Part shown: piece after piece, positions 10,997 through 19,818 of the stretch
Numbering within the stretch: position 1 is the first letter of the stretch
Layout of the letters: the number at the start of each line of letters is the position of its first letter
Assembly: GCF_000069225.1 (NCBI RefSeq)
Contig: NC_010407.1
Coordinates: 1,302,001-1,366,000, forward strand
Direction of reading: 5' to 3'
Source of the DNA: Clavibacter sepedonicus
GTDB lineage: Bacteria > Actinomycetota > Actinomycetes > Actinomycetales > Microbacteriaceae
Length of the DNA: 64,000 nt
Made by a program: the position numbers and the translations under genes
The notes under the pieces: generated by a model
The model's input: the letters and a program-made list of their open reading frames with translations, nothing else
Database searches by the model: none
Told to the model about the DNA's origin: nothing

Positions 10997-11881
10997 GTGA
11001 CGCGCAAGCCAGATGTGACCGAGCTCCCGGGAATGGACGTCCCCGTGCTCGGGCCCACCGGCCGGGAGCTGCGCGAGTTCGCCGAGCCGGAGCCGCTCGC
11101 CGGCCACGGCCCCGCCAAGATCATCTCCCTCTGCAACCAGAAGGGCGGCGTCGGCAAGACGACCACCGCCATCAACCTCGGCGCTTCGCTCGCGAGCTAC
11201 GGCCGACGCGTCCTCGCCGTCGACTTCGACCCGCAGGGCGCGCTCTCCGCCGGCCTCGGCGTGCAGACGCACGACGCCGTCACCATCTACGACCTGCTGC
11301 TCGGCACCGTGAAGGACCCGCGCGAGGCGATCCAGACCACGGGCTTCGAGGGCCTCGACGTGATCCCCGCCAACATCGACCTGTCGGCCGCGGAGGTGCA
11401 CCTCGTCAACGAGGTCGCGCGCGAGCAGATCCTCGCGAGCGTGCTGCGCAAGGTGAGCGCCGACTACGACGTCATCCTCATCGACTGCCAGCCGTCGCTC
11501 GGCCTCCTCACCGTCAACGCGCTCACGGCGAGCCACGGCGTGCTGATCCCGCTCGAGTGCGAGTTCTTCGCGCTCCGCGGCGTCGCGCTGCTCGTCGAGA
11601 CCATCGAGAAGGTCAAGGACCGGCTGAACCCGGGGCTCGCGCTCGACGGGATCCTCGCGACCATGTACGACTCGCGCACGCTGCACTCCCGCGAGGTGCT
11701 GCAGCGCGTGGTCGAGGCGTTCGACGACAGCGTGCTCGAGACGGTCATCGGCCGGACGGTCAAGTTCCCGGACGCGTCGGTGGCGGGCAAGCCCATCATC
11801 CAGTTCGCGCCCGAGCACCCGGCGGCGCTCGCGTACCGCAAGGTGGCGCGGGAGCTCATCGCGCGTGGCGCCGTCGCGTAG
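10997..11881 (+). CDS. ParA family chromosome-partitioning ATPase
   Basis: A 294-residue deviant Walker-type ATPase. The Walker A is NQKGGVGKTTTAINLGASLA, preceded by a ~40-residue N-terminal arm, with the switch segment LAVDFDPQGALSAGLG and ILIDCQPSLGLLTVNAL. It is the ParA/Soj paralogue that sits directly upstream of scpA-scpB in actinobacteria, distinct from the parA near oriC, so its role is probably in chromosome organisation together with condensin. The scpA start overlaps its end by 17 bases, indicating co-translation. Confidence 0.88.
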   Translation: MTRKPDVTELPGMDVPVLGPTGRELREFAEPEPLAGHGPAKIISLCNQKGGVGKTTTAINLGASLASYGRRVLAVDFDPQGALSAGLGVQTHDAVTIYDLLLGTVKDPREAIQTTGFEGLDVIPANIDLSAAEVHLVNEVAREQILASVLRKVSADYDVILIDCQPSLGLLTVNALTASHGVLIPLECEFFALRGVALLVETIEKVKDRLNPGLALDGILATMYDSRTLHSREVLQRVVEAFDDSVLETVIGRTVKFPDASVAGKPIIQFAPEHPAALAYRKVARELIARGAVA

Positions 11882-12731
11882 GGGCGCACCCCTGGCCGAG
11901 CCGGAGCTCGCCGTCGACGCGGACGCCGCCGCGCTCCGGGCGGATCCCGAGCGTGCGTTCCGGGTGAGCATCGGCAACTTCGAGGGCCCGTTCGACCTCC
12001 TGCTGTCGCTCATCGGCAGGCACGAGATGGACATCACCGAGGTGAGCCTGAGCCTCGTGACGAACGAGTTCATCGCGCACATCCGCGGCCTCGACGGACC
12101 CGAGGACCTCGACGAGGCCAGCTCGTTCCTCGTGGTCGCGGCGACGCTGCTCGACCTCAAGCTCGTCGGGCTCCTGCCGCAGGGCGAGCTCGTGGACGCC
12201 GAGGACGTGGCGCTGCTCGAGGCGCGCGACCTGCTGTTCGCCCGGCTGCTGCAGTACCGGGCCTTCAAGCAGGCGGCGAGCTGGTTCCAGGAGCGGCTCG
12301 TCGCCGAGTCCGGCCGGGCCTTCCGCGACGTGCCGCTCGAGGAGCGGTTCCGCGCGCAGGTGCCCGAGCTCGTGTGGACCACGTCACCCGCCGACCTCGC
12401 GGCGATCGCGCTCCTCGCGCTCGCGCCGCGCGAGATCCCGACCGTGGGGCTCGACCACCTGCACGCGCCGCTCGTGAGCATCCGCGAGCAGGCCGCGGTC
12501 GTGGTCGCGCGGCTGCGGGGCGGCGCACCGGTCACGTTCCGGGAGCTCGTCGCGGACGCCGGCGTCACCGGCGTGGTGATCGCGCGCTTCCTCGCGGTGC
12601 TCGAGCTGTACCGGGTGGCCGCGATCGAGTTCGACCAGCCGGAGGCACTCGGCGAGCTGACCCTCACGTGGACCGCCGAGAGCTGGAGCGACGACGCGCT
12701 CGCGAGCCTGGGGGCCGGCTATGACAGCTGA
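11865..12731 (+). CDS. scpA: Segregation and condensation protein A
   Basis: A 288-residue kleisin subunit of the Smc-ScpAB condensin. The N-terminal kleisin signature is FRVSIGNFEGPFDLLLSLIG followed by DITEVSLSLVTNEF. The C-terminal winged helix (about 215-280) would bind the Smc head. The GTG start lies inside parA; a later start is possible because the first ~25 residues before the kleisin motif are not conserved. The end overlaps scpB by 11 bases. Confidence 0.93.
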   Translation: MAPSRRGAPLAEPELAVDADAAALRADPERAFRVSIGNFEGPFDLLLSLIGRHEMDITEVSLSLVTNEFIAHIRGLDGPEDLDEASSFLVVAATLLDLKLVGLLPQGELVDAEDVALLEARDLLFARLLQYRAFKQAASWFQERLVAESGRAFRDVPLEERFRAQVPELVWTTSPADLAAIALLALAPREIPTVGLDHLHAPLVSIREQAAVVVARLRGGAPVTFRELVADAGVTGVVIARFLAVLELYRVAAIEFDQPEALGELTLTWTAESWSDDALASLGAGYDS

Positions 12732-13332
12732 GCCGCAGGATCCGACGGGCGACACCGCAGTGCCCGACGCCGACACCCCGCTCGACCTCGACCGCGCGCT
12801 CGAGGCCCTGCTCATGGTCGCGGACGAGCCGCAGAGCGTGACGACGCTCGCGACCGCCACCTCGACGCCCGTGAAGGAGGTGCGCCGCGCGATCCAGCGG
12901 CTCGTCGACGACTTCGACGGGAAGACCGGGGGAGTGCGCCGCGGCTTCGAGCTGCGCGAGGTCGGCGGCGGCTGGCGCGTCTACGTGCGGCCCGAGTACG
13001 ACACGGTGATCCGCGACCACGTGCTCACGCAGAACCCCACGCGCCTCTCGCAGGCGGCCCTCGAGACACTCGCGGTCATCGCGTACAAGCAGCCGATCAG
13101 CCGCAGCCAGGTCGCCGCGATCCGCGCCGTGAACGTCGACTCGGTGGTGCGGACGCTGCTCGCGCGGGGCCTCGTGACGGAGGCCTTCACCGCCGAAGAG
13201 ACCGGCGCGATCCATTACGGTACGACAGACCACCTGCTCACGCAGCTCGGCATCAACTCGCTCGACGAGCTCCCCCCGATCTCCCCGTTGCTCCCCGACG
13301 GGGCGGAAGGCTTCCATGACCCCCTCCACTGA
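12721..13332 (+). CDS. scpB: Segregation and condensation protein B
   Basis: A 203-residue condensin accessory subunit made of two winged-helix domains. Typical segments are LDRALEALLMVADEPQSVTT at the N-terminus and LSQAALETLAVIAYKQPISR, the hallmark of the second domain. ScpB dimers bind the ScpA linker and regulate Smc loading. The ATG lies within the scpA stop region and the end overlaps the pseudouridine synthase gene by 17 bases. Confidence 0.95.
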   Translation: MTAEPQDPTGDTAVPDADTPLDLDRALEALLMVADEPQSVTTLATATSTPVKEVRRAIQRLVDDFDGKTGGVRRGFELREVGGGWRVYVRPEYDTVIRDHVLTQNPTRLSQAALETLAVIAYKQPISRSQVAAIRAVNVDSVVRTLLARGLVTEAFTAEETGAIHYGTTDHLLTQLGINSLDELPPISPLLPDGAEGFHDPLH

Positions 13333-14191
13333 GCCCGATGACCGCGCGTCCGCGCACGCCTGGAACCCGGACGAGCCCGTCGCGGGCGTCCGCCTGCAGA
13401 AGGTGATGGCCGCCGCCGGCGTCGCCAGCCGCCGCGTCTGCGAGGACATGATCGCCGCCGGCCGCGTCACCGTGAACGGCGAGACCGTCACCGAGCCCGG
13501 CCGCCGAATCGACCCCGACGTCGACGAGGTCGCGGTCGACGACCAGGCCGTGCAGCTCGACACCTCCAAGCGCTACCTCATGCTCAACAAGCCCGTCGGG
13601 ATCTACTCCTCGCTGCGCGACGAGCGCGGCCGACCCGACCTGCGCGAGTTCACGGAGGAGTTCGAGGAGCGCCTGTTCAACGTCGGCCGCCTCGACGCGG
13701 AGACGAGCGGCCTGCTCATCCTCACCAACGACGGCGACCTCGCGCACGTGCTCGCGCACCCGTCGTTCGGCGTGCTGAAGACGTACATCGCGAAGGTCAC
13801 CGGGCGGGTCACGCCGCAGACGATCCAGCGGCTCACGCAGGGCGTCGACCTCGAGGACGGGCCGATCCAGGCGGATCGCGCGCGCATCCTCTCGGGCGGC
13901 GGCGACCAGACGCTCGTGGAGATCACGCTGCACTCGGGCCGCAACCGCATCGTGCGCCGCATGCTCGACGAGGTCGGCCACCCGGTGGAGGAGCTCGTGC
14001 GCCGCCAGTTCGGGCCGCTGCACCTCGGATCCCTCGGCGTCGGCCGCGTGCGCGACCTCACCTCCGACGAGCTCGGCCAGCTGCTCACCATCTCGCGCGA
14101 GGCCCGCGCGCAGGCCGGACCCGCGAACCCGCAGGGCGCCGGCGCGGCCGCCGAGGCGCAGGGGGACGTGGACCGCGAGGACGGCGAGTGA
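13316..14191 (+). CDS. Large-subunit rRNA pseudouridine synthase (RluB type)
   Basis: A 291-residue RsuA/RluB-family enzyme. An N-terminal S4 domain (VRLQKVMAAAGVASRRVCED) is followed by the catalytic domain with the active-site Asp in FNVGRLDAETSGLLILTNDG. The C-terminal Ala/Gly/Glu-rich tail is unstructured. The expected target is the 23S rRNA peptidyl-transferase region, by homology to RluB. It is coupled to scpB upstream and tyrA downstream by short overlaps, an arrangement conserved across Gram-positive bacteria. Confidence 0.92.
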   Translation: MTPSTEPDDRASAHAWNPDEPVAGVRLQKVMAAAGVASRRVCEDMIAAGRVTVNGETVTEPGRRIDPDVDEVAVDDQAVQLDTSKRYLMLNKPVGIYSSLRDERGRPDLREFTEEFEERLFNVGRLDAETSGLLILTNDGDLAHVLAHPSFGVLKTYIAKVTGRVTPQTIQRLTQGVDLEDGPIQADRARILSGGGDQTLVEITLHSGRNRIVRRMLDEVGHPVEELVRRQFGPLHLGSLGVGRVRDLTSDELGQLLTISREARAQAGPANPQGAGAAAEAQGDVDREDGE

Positions 14192-15306
14192 GCGAGGCCG
14201 CGGGCGCGGCCGCCGCGACCGACACGCGTGTGCAGGGGACCGTCCGCATCGTCGGCACGGGCCTCCTCGGCACGAGCATCGCGCTCGGCCTCCGCGCCCG
14301 CGGCGTCGACGTGGTGCTGGCCGACGCGTCGCCGACCACGCTCCGCCTCGCCGCGGACATGGGCGCGGGGCGCATCGCCGACATCTCCTCGGCGCCCGAC
14401 CGGCCAGCGCTCGTCGTCGTCTGCGTGCCGCCGGACGTGACCGCGCGCGTGGTCGCGGCCGAGCTCGCCGCGCACCCGGACGCGCTCGTCACCGACGTCG
14501 CGAGCGTGAAGGCCGCGCCGCTCGCGGAGCTGCGCGCCATGGGTGCCGACCTCTCCAGCTACCTCGGCTCCCACCCGCTCGCCGGGCGGGAGCGCGGCGG
14601 CCCCGTCTCCGCGACGGGCGACCTCTTCCTCGGCCGGCCCTGGGTCATCGCGGGCCACGACGGCATCACGTACTCCGCCGGCGCGCCCGTCGAGCAGCTG
14701 ATCCTCGACCTCGGCGCCGTCCCGATCGAGATGACCGCGGAGGAGCACGACGCCTCGGTGGCCCTCGTCTCGCACGTGCCGCAGGTCGTCGCGAGCCTGC
14801 TCGCGTCGCGGCTCGCGGACGGCGACGCTTCGGCGCTCGGCCTCTCCGGGCAGGGGCTCCGCGACACGACGCGCATCGCGTCGAGCGACGCGGCGCTCTG
14901 GGTGCAGATCCTCGGCGCCAACGCCTCCCGCATCGTGCCGATCCTCAAGGCCCTCCGCACCGACCTCGACGAGGTGATCGACGCGCTCGACGACGTCGAC
15001 GCGCAGGGCGCCCGGCTGCGCGTGGCCGAGCGGATCCACGCGGGCAACGCGGGCGTCGCTCGCATCCCCGGCAAGCACGGCCAGGACCGCCGCTTCGCCG
15101 CCGTGACCGTGATGATCGACGACCGCCCCGGCCAGCTGGCCGCGCTCATCTGCGACGTCGGCGCCGCCGACGTCAGCATCGAGGACCTGCGCCTCGAGCA
15201 CTCCCAGGGCGCGCAGGTGGGTCTCGTCGAGATCGCCGTGCTGCCCGAGGCCCGCGACCGCCTGGTCGCGCGGCTTGAAGAACGTGACTGGAGGATCGCC
15301 GGATGA
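14188..15306 (+). CDS. tyrA: Prephenate dehydrogenase
   Basis: A 372-residue enzyme that oxidatively decarboxylates prephenate to 4-hydroxyphenylpyruvate in tyrosine synthesis. It has a Rossmann motif ([18 protein letters not shown]) near residue 20, the [11 protein letters not shown] catalytic loop and a C-terminal ACT domain ([20 protein letters not shown]), which suggests feedback control by an amino acid. The GTG start overlaps the pseudouridine synthase stop and the end overlaps cmk by 4 bases. Confidence 0.93.
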   Translation: MSEAAGAAAATDTRVQGTVRIVGTGLLGTSIALGLRARGVDVVLADASPTTLRLAADMGAGRIADISSAPDRPALVVVCVPPDVTARVVAAELAAHPDALVTDVASVKAAPLAELRAMGADLSSYLGSHPLAGRERGGPVSATGDLFLGRPWVIAGHDGITYSAGAPVEQLILDLGAVPIEMTAEEHDASVALVSHVPQVVASLLASRLADGDASALGLSGQGLRDTTRIASSDAALWVQILGANASRIVPILKALRTDLDEVIDALDDVDAQGARLRVAERIHAGNAGVARIPGKHGQDRRFAAVTVMIDDRPGQLAALICDVGAADVSIEDLRLEHSQGAQVGLVEIAVLPEARDRLVARLEERDWRIAG

Positions 15307-16046
15307 CCGGAGACGCTGTGAACGCACCCGACCCGACCGCACCCGACCCGCTGGAGGACGCCCTGCTCGTCGACGCCACGCTGAACCGCACGGTCGTCGC
15401 CGTCGACGGCCCCGCCGGCAGTGGCAAGTCGAGCGTGAGCCGGGCCGCCGCGCGCGCCCTCGGCTTCGACTACCAGGACACCGGCGCCGCGTACCGCGCG
15501 CTCAGCTGGTTCGCGCTGGAGAGCGGCGTCGACACCGAGGATCCCGCCACCGTCACCAGCCTCATCGAGGGGTTCGACTACGACATCGCGATCGACCCCG
15601 ACGAGACGCGCGTCTCCGTCCGCGGCACCGACGTCACCGAGGCGATCCGCGAGCCCCGCGTCTCCGCCGTCGTGAGCCGCGTGGCCCGCGTGCCCGAGGT
15701 GCGGCACTACATGGTGGAGCTGTTCCGCGCGCTCATGGCGTCGAGCGACAAGCCCGGCATCGTGGTCGAGGGCCGCGACATCACCACGGTCGTCGCGCCC
15801 GACGCCCAGGTCCGCATTCTGCTGACGGCCTCCCCGGAAGCTAGGATGAGCAGGCGTTCCGCGGAGACGTCGACCCAGTCGGCAGCCGCGGTCGGCGAAT
15901 CACTCGCCTCCCGGGATCGGGCCGACTCGCAGGTCGTCGATTTCATGAACGCCGCAGATGGTGTGACCACCATCGACTCCACGCACATCGACTTCGATCA
16001 GACCGTCCAGGCGGTGGTCGATCTCGTACACGCACGAACGGATTGA
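15303..16046 (+). CDS. cmk: Cytidylate kinase
   Basis: A 247-residue CMP/dCMP kinase. The P-loop is [20 protein letters not shown] (about residue 35), followed by [11 protein letters not shown] and the substrate loop [13 protein letters not shown]. It recycles CMP, linking to CTP synthase earlier in the window. The ATG overlaps the tyrA stop. A 40-base gap separates it from der, the usual cmk-der pairing. Confidence 0.95.
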   Translation: MTGDAVNAPDPTAPDPLEDALLVDATLNRTVVAVDGPAGSGKSSVSRAAARALGFDYQDTGAAYRALSWFALESGVDTEDPATVTSLIEGFDYDIAIDPDETRVSVRGTDVTEAIREPRVSAVVSRVARVPEVRHYMVELFRALMASSDKPGIVVEGRDITTVVAPDAQVRILLTASPEARMSRRSAETSTQSAAAVGESLASRDRADSQVVDFMNAADGVTTIDSTHIDFDQTVQAVVDLVHARTD

Positions 16047-16086
16047 GGCGCGGCCCGGCGACGGGCCGACACGCCAGAGGAATGAC

Positions 16087-17595
16087 ATGGCTGATCACGA
16101 CGACGACTTCCCTGAGCTCGACAGCGCGCTCACCGAGCGCCTGTCGAGCATCGACGAGGAGCTCGCCGCCCAGCGCGCGCAGACGCTCCGCGCCGGGCTC
16201 GACGACTACGACCTGGACGACGAGGACCTCGAGGTCCTCGAAGCGGCGACCGACGACCCCGACCAGGTCACGTACCTGCCGGCGCTGCCCGTGCTCGCGG
16301 TGGTCGGCCGCCCGAACGTCGGCAAGTCGGCGCTCATCAACCGCATCCTCGGCCGCCGCGAGGCCGTCGTCGAGGACACCCCCGGCGTCACGCGCGACCG
16401 CGTCTCCTACAAGGCCGAGTACGCCGGCCGTTGGTTCACGCTGGTCGACACCGGCGGCTGGGAGCCCGACGCCAAGGGCATCAACGCGTCCGTCGCCATG
16501 CAGGCCGAGATCGCGATGGACCTCGCCGACGCCGTGCTCTTCGTCGTCGACGCCAACGTCGGCGCCACGAGCACGGACGAGCACGTCGTCCGCCTGCTCC
16601 GCAAGACCAAGAAGACGGTGATCCTCGCGGCCAACAAGGTCGACGACGCGCGCCAGGAGCCGAACGCCGCGTCGCTGTGGTCGCTCGGCCTCGGCGAGCC
16701 GCACCCCGTCTCCGCGCTGCACGGCCGCGGCGTGGCCGACCTGCTGGATCTCGTGCTGAAGACCCTGCCGCTCGTCTCCAAGGTCGCCAAGGAGGAGGTC
16801 GGCGGACCCCGCCGCGTCGCCATCCTCGGCCGCCCGAACGTCGGCAAGTCGAGCCTGCTCAACAAGGCCGCGGGCGAGGAGCGCGTGGTCGTCAACGAGC
16901 TCGCCGGCACCACGCGGGATCCCGTCGACGAGCAGGTCGAGATCGCCGACAAGGTGTGGCGCTTCGTCGACACCGCCGGGATCCGCCGCCGCATGCACCT
17001 CGCCCAGGGCGCCGACTTCTACGCGTCGCTCCGCACGAGCGCGGCGCTGGAGAAGGCGGAGGTCGCGGTCGTCATGATCGACGTCTCCGAGGTCATCAGC
17101 GAGCAGGACATCCGCATCATCGAGCTGGTGCTCGAGTCGGGCCGCGCGCTCGTGCTCGCGTTCAACAAGTGGGACCTGCTCGACGACGAGCGCCGCCGCT
17201 ACCTCGAGCGCGAGATCGAGACCGACCTCGCGCACGTGTCGTGGGCGCCGCGCGTCAACATCTCGGCGCGTACCGGCCGCCACATGGAGAAGCTCGTGCC
17301 GGCGCTCGAGACGGCGCTGGAGTCGTGGGACACCCGCATCGCGACGGGCAAGTTCAACGCGTTCCTCGCCGAGCTCACCGCAGCGCACCCGCACCCCGTG
17401 CGCGGCGGCAAGCAGCCGCGCATCCTGTTCGGCACGCAGGCCTCGAGCCGGCCGCCGACATTCGTGCTCTTCACGACCGGGTACCTCGACCCGCAGTACC
17501 GCCGCTACATCCAGCGTCGCCTGCGCGAGATCTACGGCTTCGAGGGCAGCCCGATCATCGTCAACATGCGCGTGCGGGAGAAGCGGAAGCGCTAG
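16087..17595 (+). CDS. der: Ribosome biogenesis GTPase Der
   Basis: A 502-residue GTPase with two tandem G domains and a C-terminal KH-like domain, acting in 50S assembly. G1 motifs are [13 protein letters not shown] and [14 protein letters not shown]3 motifs VDTGGW and VDTAGIRRR, and G4 motifs NKVD and NKWD. A ~60-residue acidic N-terminal extension is typical of actinobacteria. The stop codon TAG is part of the 6-bp target duplication of the IS element that follows, so the protein is complete but its downstream region has been displaced. Confidence 0.96.
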   Translation: MADHDDDFPELDSALTERLSSIDEELAAQRAQTLRAGLDDYDLDDEDLEVLEAATDDPDQVTYLPALPVLAVVGRPNVGKSALINRILGRREAVVEDTPGVTRDRVSYKAEYAGRWFTLVDTGGWEPDAKGINASVAMQAEIAMDLADAVLFVVDANVGATSTDEHVVRLLRKTKKTVILAANKVDDARQEPNAASLWSLGLGEPHPVSALHGRGVADLLDLVLKTLPLVSKVAKEEVGGPRRVAILGRPNVGKSSLLNKAAGEERVVVNELAGTTRDPVDEQVEIADKVWRFVDTAGIRRRMHLAQGADFYASLRTSAALEKAEVAVVMIDVSEVISEQDIRIIELVLESGRALVLAFNKWDLLDDERRRYLEREIETDLAHVSWAPRVNISARTGRHMEKLVPALETALESWDTRIATGKFNAFLAELTAAHPHPVRGGKQPRILFGTQASSRPPTFVLFTTGYLDPQYRRYIQRRLREIYGFEGSPIIVNMRVREKRKR

Positions 17596-17596
17596 G
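17591..17596. repeat. IS target-site duplication, left copy
   Basis: GCTAGG immediately precedes the left end of the IS element and is repeated exactly at 18665-18670 after the right end. It includes the der stop codon (TAG at 17593-17595). Confidence 0.9.
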
Positions 17597-18664
17597 TGTA
17601 CTGGGTCATGACGTTGGTGACACTCGGGCCGCGGGCGTGAGCCCGTGGCTTGAGTGGATTCGTTCAGTGTTGTAGTGCTCGATGAAGGGGTCAAGCGCGT
17701 CGGCGCGGTGTTGGTTGCTGGTGAAGGGTTGCCGGTAGGCCCACTCGGTCGCGAGGGTCCGGTTGAAGCGCTCGACCTTGCCGTTCTGCCAGGGGCAGTG
17801 CGGGCGGATGAACTTCTGCCGCGCGCCCAGGTCCTGGACGGCGTTCTTGAACGCGGTCGAGTGCCGGTAGGCGAACGCGTTGTCCGTGATGACCCGCTCG
17901 ATCCGGGTGATCCCATGCCCGGCGAAGTACGCCGCTGCGCGGGTCAGGAACCCGGCCGCGGTCGCGCCTTTCTCATCGGGATGGATCTCCGCGTAGGCGA
18001 GACGGGTGTGGTCATCGACCGCGGCATGGACGTAATCGAACCCGATCCCGCGGCCGCGGACCTGCTCGCTGCGCCCGTGGACCCGCCAGCCGCCTCCGTC
18101 CGGGATCCTCCCGAGCTTCTTCACGTCCACGTGGATCAGATCACCCGGATGCTCGTGCTCATACCGGTGCGCCGTTGACCGGGATGCCCGGATCACGGCC
18201 CCGGTGACGGGGTCCAACCATGCCAACGGCGGCGCCCCGTGCCGGCGCAGGATGCGGGAGATCGTACGGGATGGAACACCTGTCACCGGCGCCAGCCGCG
18301 CAGGACCCGCCCGCAACTGGGCCCGCGCTTCCAGCACGGCCCGTTCCCGCTCCGGGCTCGTTCGCCTCGGTACTGACCGGGGCCGCGATGACCGATCCGT
18401 CAGCCCTCGCAGCCCCTCGGCACGGAACCGGTTCACCCATCGATGCGCGCACTGCCGCGACACCCCCAGCTCCCGCGCGACGTGCGCGACCGGCCGACGA
18501 TCCTCCACCACCCGCCGCACGAGGAGAACCCTCCCGTGAACCGTCAGACGAGCATTACCGTGGGACATCGAGGCCTCCTGGCGATGGTTGAACTGAACAG
18601 CTCCATCAAGCCAGGAGGCCTCTTCACACGCCCCGAAGTGTCACCAACGTCATGGCCGAGTACA
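17597..18664 (-). mobile_element. IS481-family insertion sequence, complete (1068 bp)
   Basis: The ends are inverted repeats: TGTACTGGGTCATGACG... from 17597 matches the complement from 18664 at 26 of the first 28 positions. Both ends start with the TGT typical of IS481 members. A perfect 6-bp direct repeat GCTAGG flanks the element. One intact transposase fills it and its stop codon lies within the left repeat. The size agrees with my memory of the Clavibacter elements IS1121/IS1122, which I did not check. Intact ends, target repeats and reading frame indicate a recent insertion. Confidence 0.95.
17606..18568 (-). CDS. IS481 family transposase
   Basis: A 320-residue DDE transposase. The N-terminal helix-turn-helix region (about 1-95) includes RRPVAHVARELGVSRQCAHR. 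The integrase catalytic core follows, with the DDE residues readable as IHVDVKK, ITDNAFAY and GKVERFNRTL. The C-terminal ERIHSSHGLTPAAR segment is usual for the family. No frameshift or stop is seen, so it is probably active. The start codon is 96 bases inside the right end of the element. Confidence 0.95.
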   Translation of the reverse strand: MSHGNARLTVHGRVLLVRRVVEDRRPVAHVARELGVSRQCAHRWVNRFRAEGLRGLTDRSSRPRSVPRRTSPERERAVLEARAQLRAGPARLAPVTGVPSRTISRILRRHGAPPLAWLDPVTGAVIRASRSTAHRYEHEHPGDLIHVDVKKLGRIPDGGGWRVHGRSEQVRGRGIGFDYVHAAVDDHTRLAYAEIHPDEKGATAAGFLTRAAAYFAGHGITRIERVITDNAFAYRHSTAFKNAVQDLGARQKFIRPHCPWQNGKVERFNRTLATEWAYRQPFTSNQHRADALDPFIEHYNTERIHSSHGLTPAARVSPTS

Positions 18665-18670
18665 GCTAGG
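18665..18670. repeat. IS target-site duplication, right copy
   Basis: GCTAGG follows the right inverted repeat and matches 17591-17596 exactly. Confidence 0.9.
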
Positions 18671-18738
18671 CGCTCCCGTCCCGGCGGTCACGCGAGGTCG
18701 ACGACCGTGCGTCGGTCGGCGTCGCGCGACGCGCGGCG

Positions 18739-19611
18739 TCAGGCGGGGGCCAAGCCGTAGGACGGCAGCTGTTGTTGGATGACCGCGAACGGGAGGTACG
18801 TCATCTTGTCGACGCCCGCGTATCTCCCGTAGCCCACGATGGTTCCGTATATCTTGCCGTCCACGCTCATGACCGGCCCACCTGAATCCCCGTCGAAGAT
18901 GTTCGGGCCCGCGATGTCGCCCGTGTGCAGGATGGGGTCGGAGACGAACCACGTCCGGGGGAGCTGCCCGGGGACGAAGCCGCAGATGATCCCGGTGGTC
19001 CGTCCGCTCGTGCAGAACTGCTCACGCGGCGTGGGGCTGCCGACTCCCCGGACCGGCGTCACCATCGGCCGGTAGTCCCGGGAGTAGGGCGCAGGGGCGA
19101 GGACGGAGCCGACCGCGCGCGGCTCATACGCCACGATGACGTGGCAGTAAGGGCCGTAGGACGTGTACGAGCAGATCTGTCGACGCTGCGCGAGGGGCGC
19201 CACCGTGATGAGCTCGACGTCGTGCTGATCGGAGACCCAGTCGACGCGCCCCGCGACTCCCGAGCCGAGGAGCACCGCAGCGTGCAACGGATTGCAGTGC
19301 TTCGCCGTGAGCACGTACCGCGTCGCCCGCTGCGCCGGAAGCACGTAGGAGGCCACACTGTGGTAGTCGAGCACAGGGCCCGCGGTGCAGAAGCTGCCAT
19401 CCGAGTTGCGGATCTGGGATCCCGCCATGACCGGTGCCTGGAGGCGCACGGCGTCCACGGCCGAAGCCGGTGTCGCCCCCAGCGGCAGCAGGAGGGCTGC
19501 GCCCGCAAGCGTGGCGAGCGCGAACCGGAGTTGTACCGACGGGAGGACGCGTCGGAGGCCGTCGATCACCCGTCCGATGGACGCGCGCGTGAGCAGAGGA
19601 AGTCGTCGCAT
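18739..19611 (-). CDS. Secreted chymotrypsin-like serine protease (Chp/Pat-1-like)
   Basis: A 290-residue S1-type protease with an export signal (basic head, hydrophobic core ALATLAGAALLLPLG, cleavage likely after ASA at residue 51). The mature part carries the full triad: His105 (LTAKHC), Asp131 (QHDVEL) and Ser243 (GDSGGPVMS). Six Cys residues in the mature chain suggest disulfides. Length and the PVMAGSQIRN start of the mature protein resemble the Clavibacter Chp/Pat-1 virulence proteases; assignment to a named member is not possible by eye. I took the ATG at 19611 because the reading frame upstream (to 19722) has no signal character. Its closest relative here is the protease at 21343-22167. 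It lies 74 bases from the IS end. Confidence 0.88.
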   Translation of the reverse strand: MRRLPLLTRASIGRVIDGLRRVLPSVQLRFALATLAGAALLLPLGATPASAVDAVRLQAPVMAGSQIRNSDGSFCTAGPVLDYHSVASYVLPAQRATRYVLTAKHCNPLHAAVLLGSGVAGRVDWVSDQHDVELITVAPLAQRRQICSYTSYGPYCHVIVAYEPRAVGSVLAPAPYSRDYRPMVTPVRGVGSPTPREQFCTSGRTTGIICGFVPGQLPRTWFVSDPILHTGDIAGPNIFDGDSGGPVMSVDGKIYGTIVGYGRYAGVDKMTYLPFAVIQQQLPSYGLAPA

Positions 19612-19818
19612 GGGGGCCTGTTCGATTACCGGACGATGGAGGCCGCATGCGGGTGCAGCGGGCGAAGCGAAGTCAAGCAGCTGTACATCGTCCGGGAGCG
19701 CGGGTTGCACAGCCTGGAGCACCGCAGCACTCCCGGCGCTCCGGGACAGCGCTCCAGCGGCGGTGGGCGGCGCGCTGATGCTCCGGATCCGCGCCGTCCA
19801 CCGCCGGGGGAGACCGGA

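Noticed and set aside
9650..12667. A 1,005-residue open frame on the - strand
   Set aside because: It lies opposite NUDIX, xerD, parA and scpA, all with clear family motifs and overlapping starts. Its Arg/Gly/Val-rich translation is typical of antisense frames in high-GC DNA.
17654..18178. A 174-residue + strand frame within the IS element
   Set aside because: It is antisense to the transposase catalytic core and has no start signal. The transposase on the - strand has the full DDE motif.
19629..19694. A 10-base inverted repeat (ccggacgatg / catcgtccgg) upstream of the first Chp-like protease
   Set aside because: The arms are 46 bases apart, and such short repeats are expected by chance in GC-rich DNA. 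No second copy was seen before the other protease genes.
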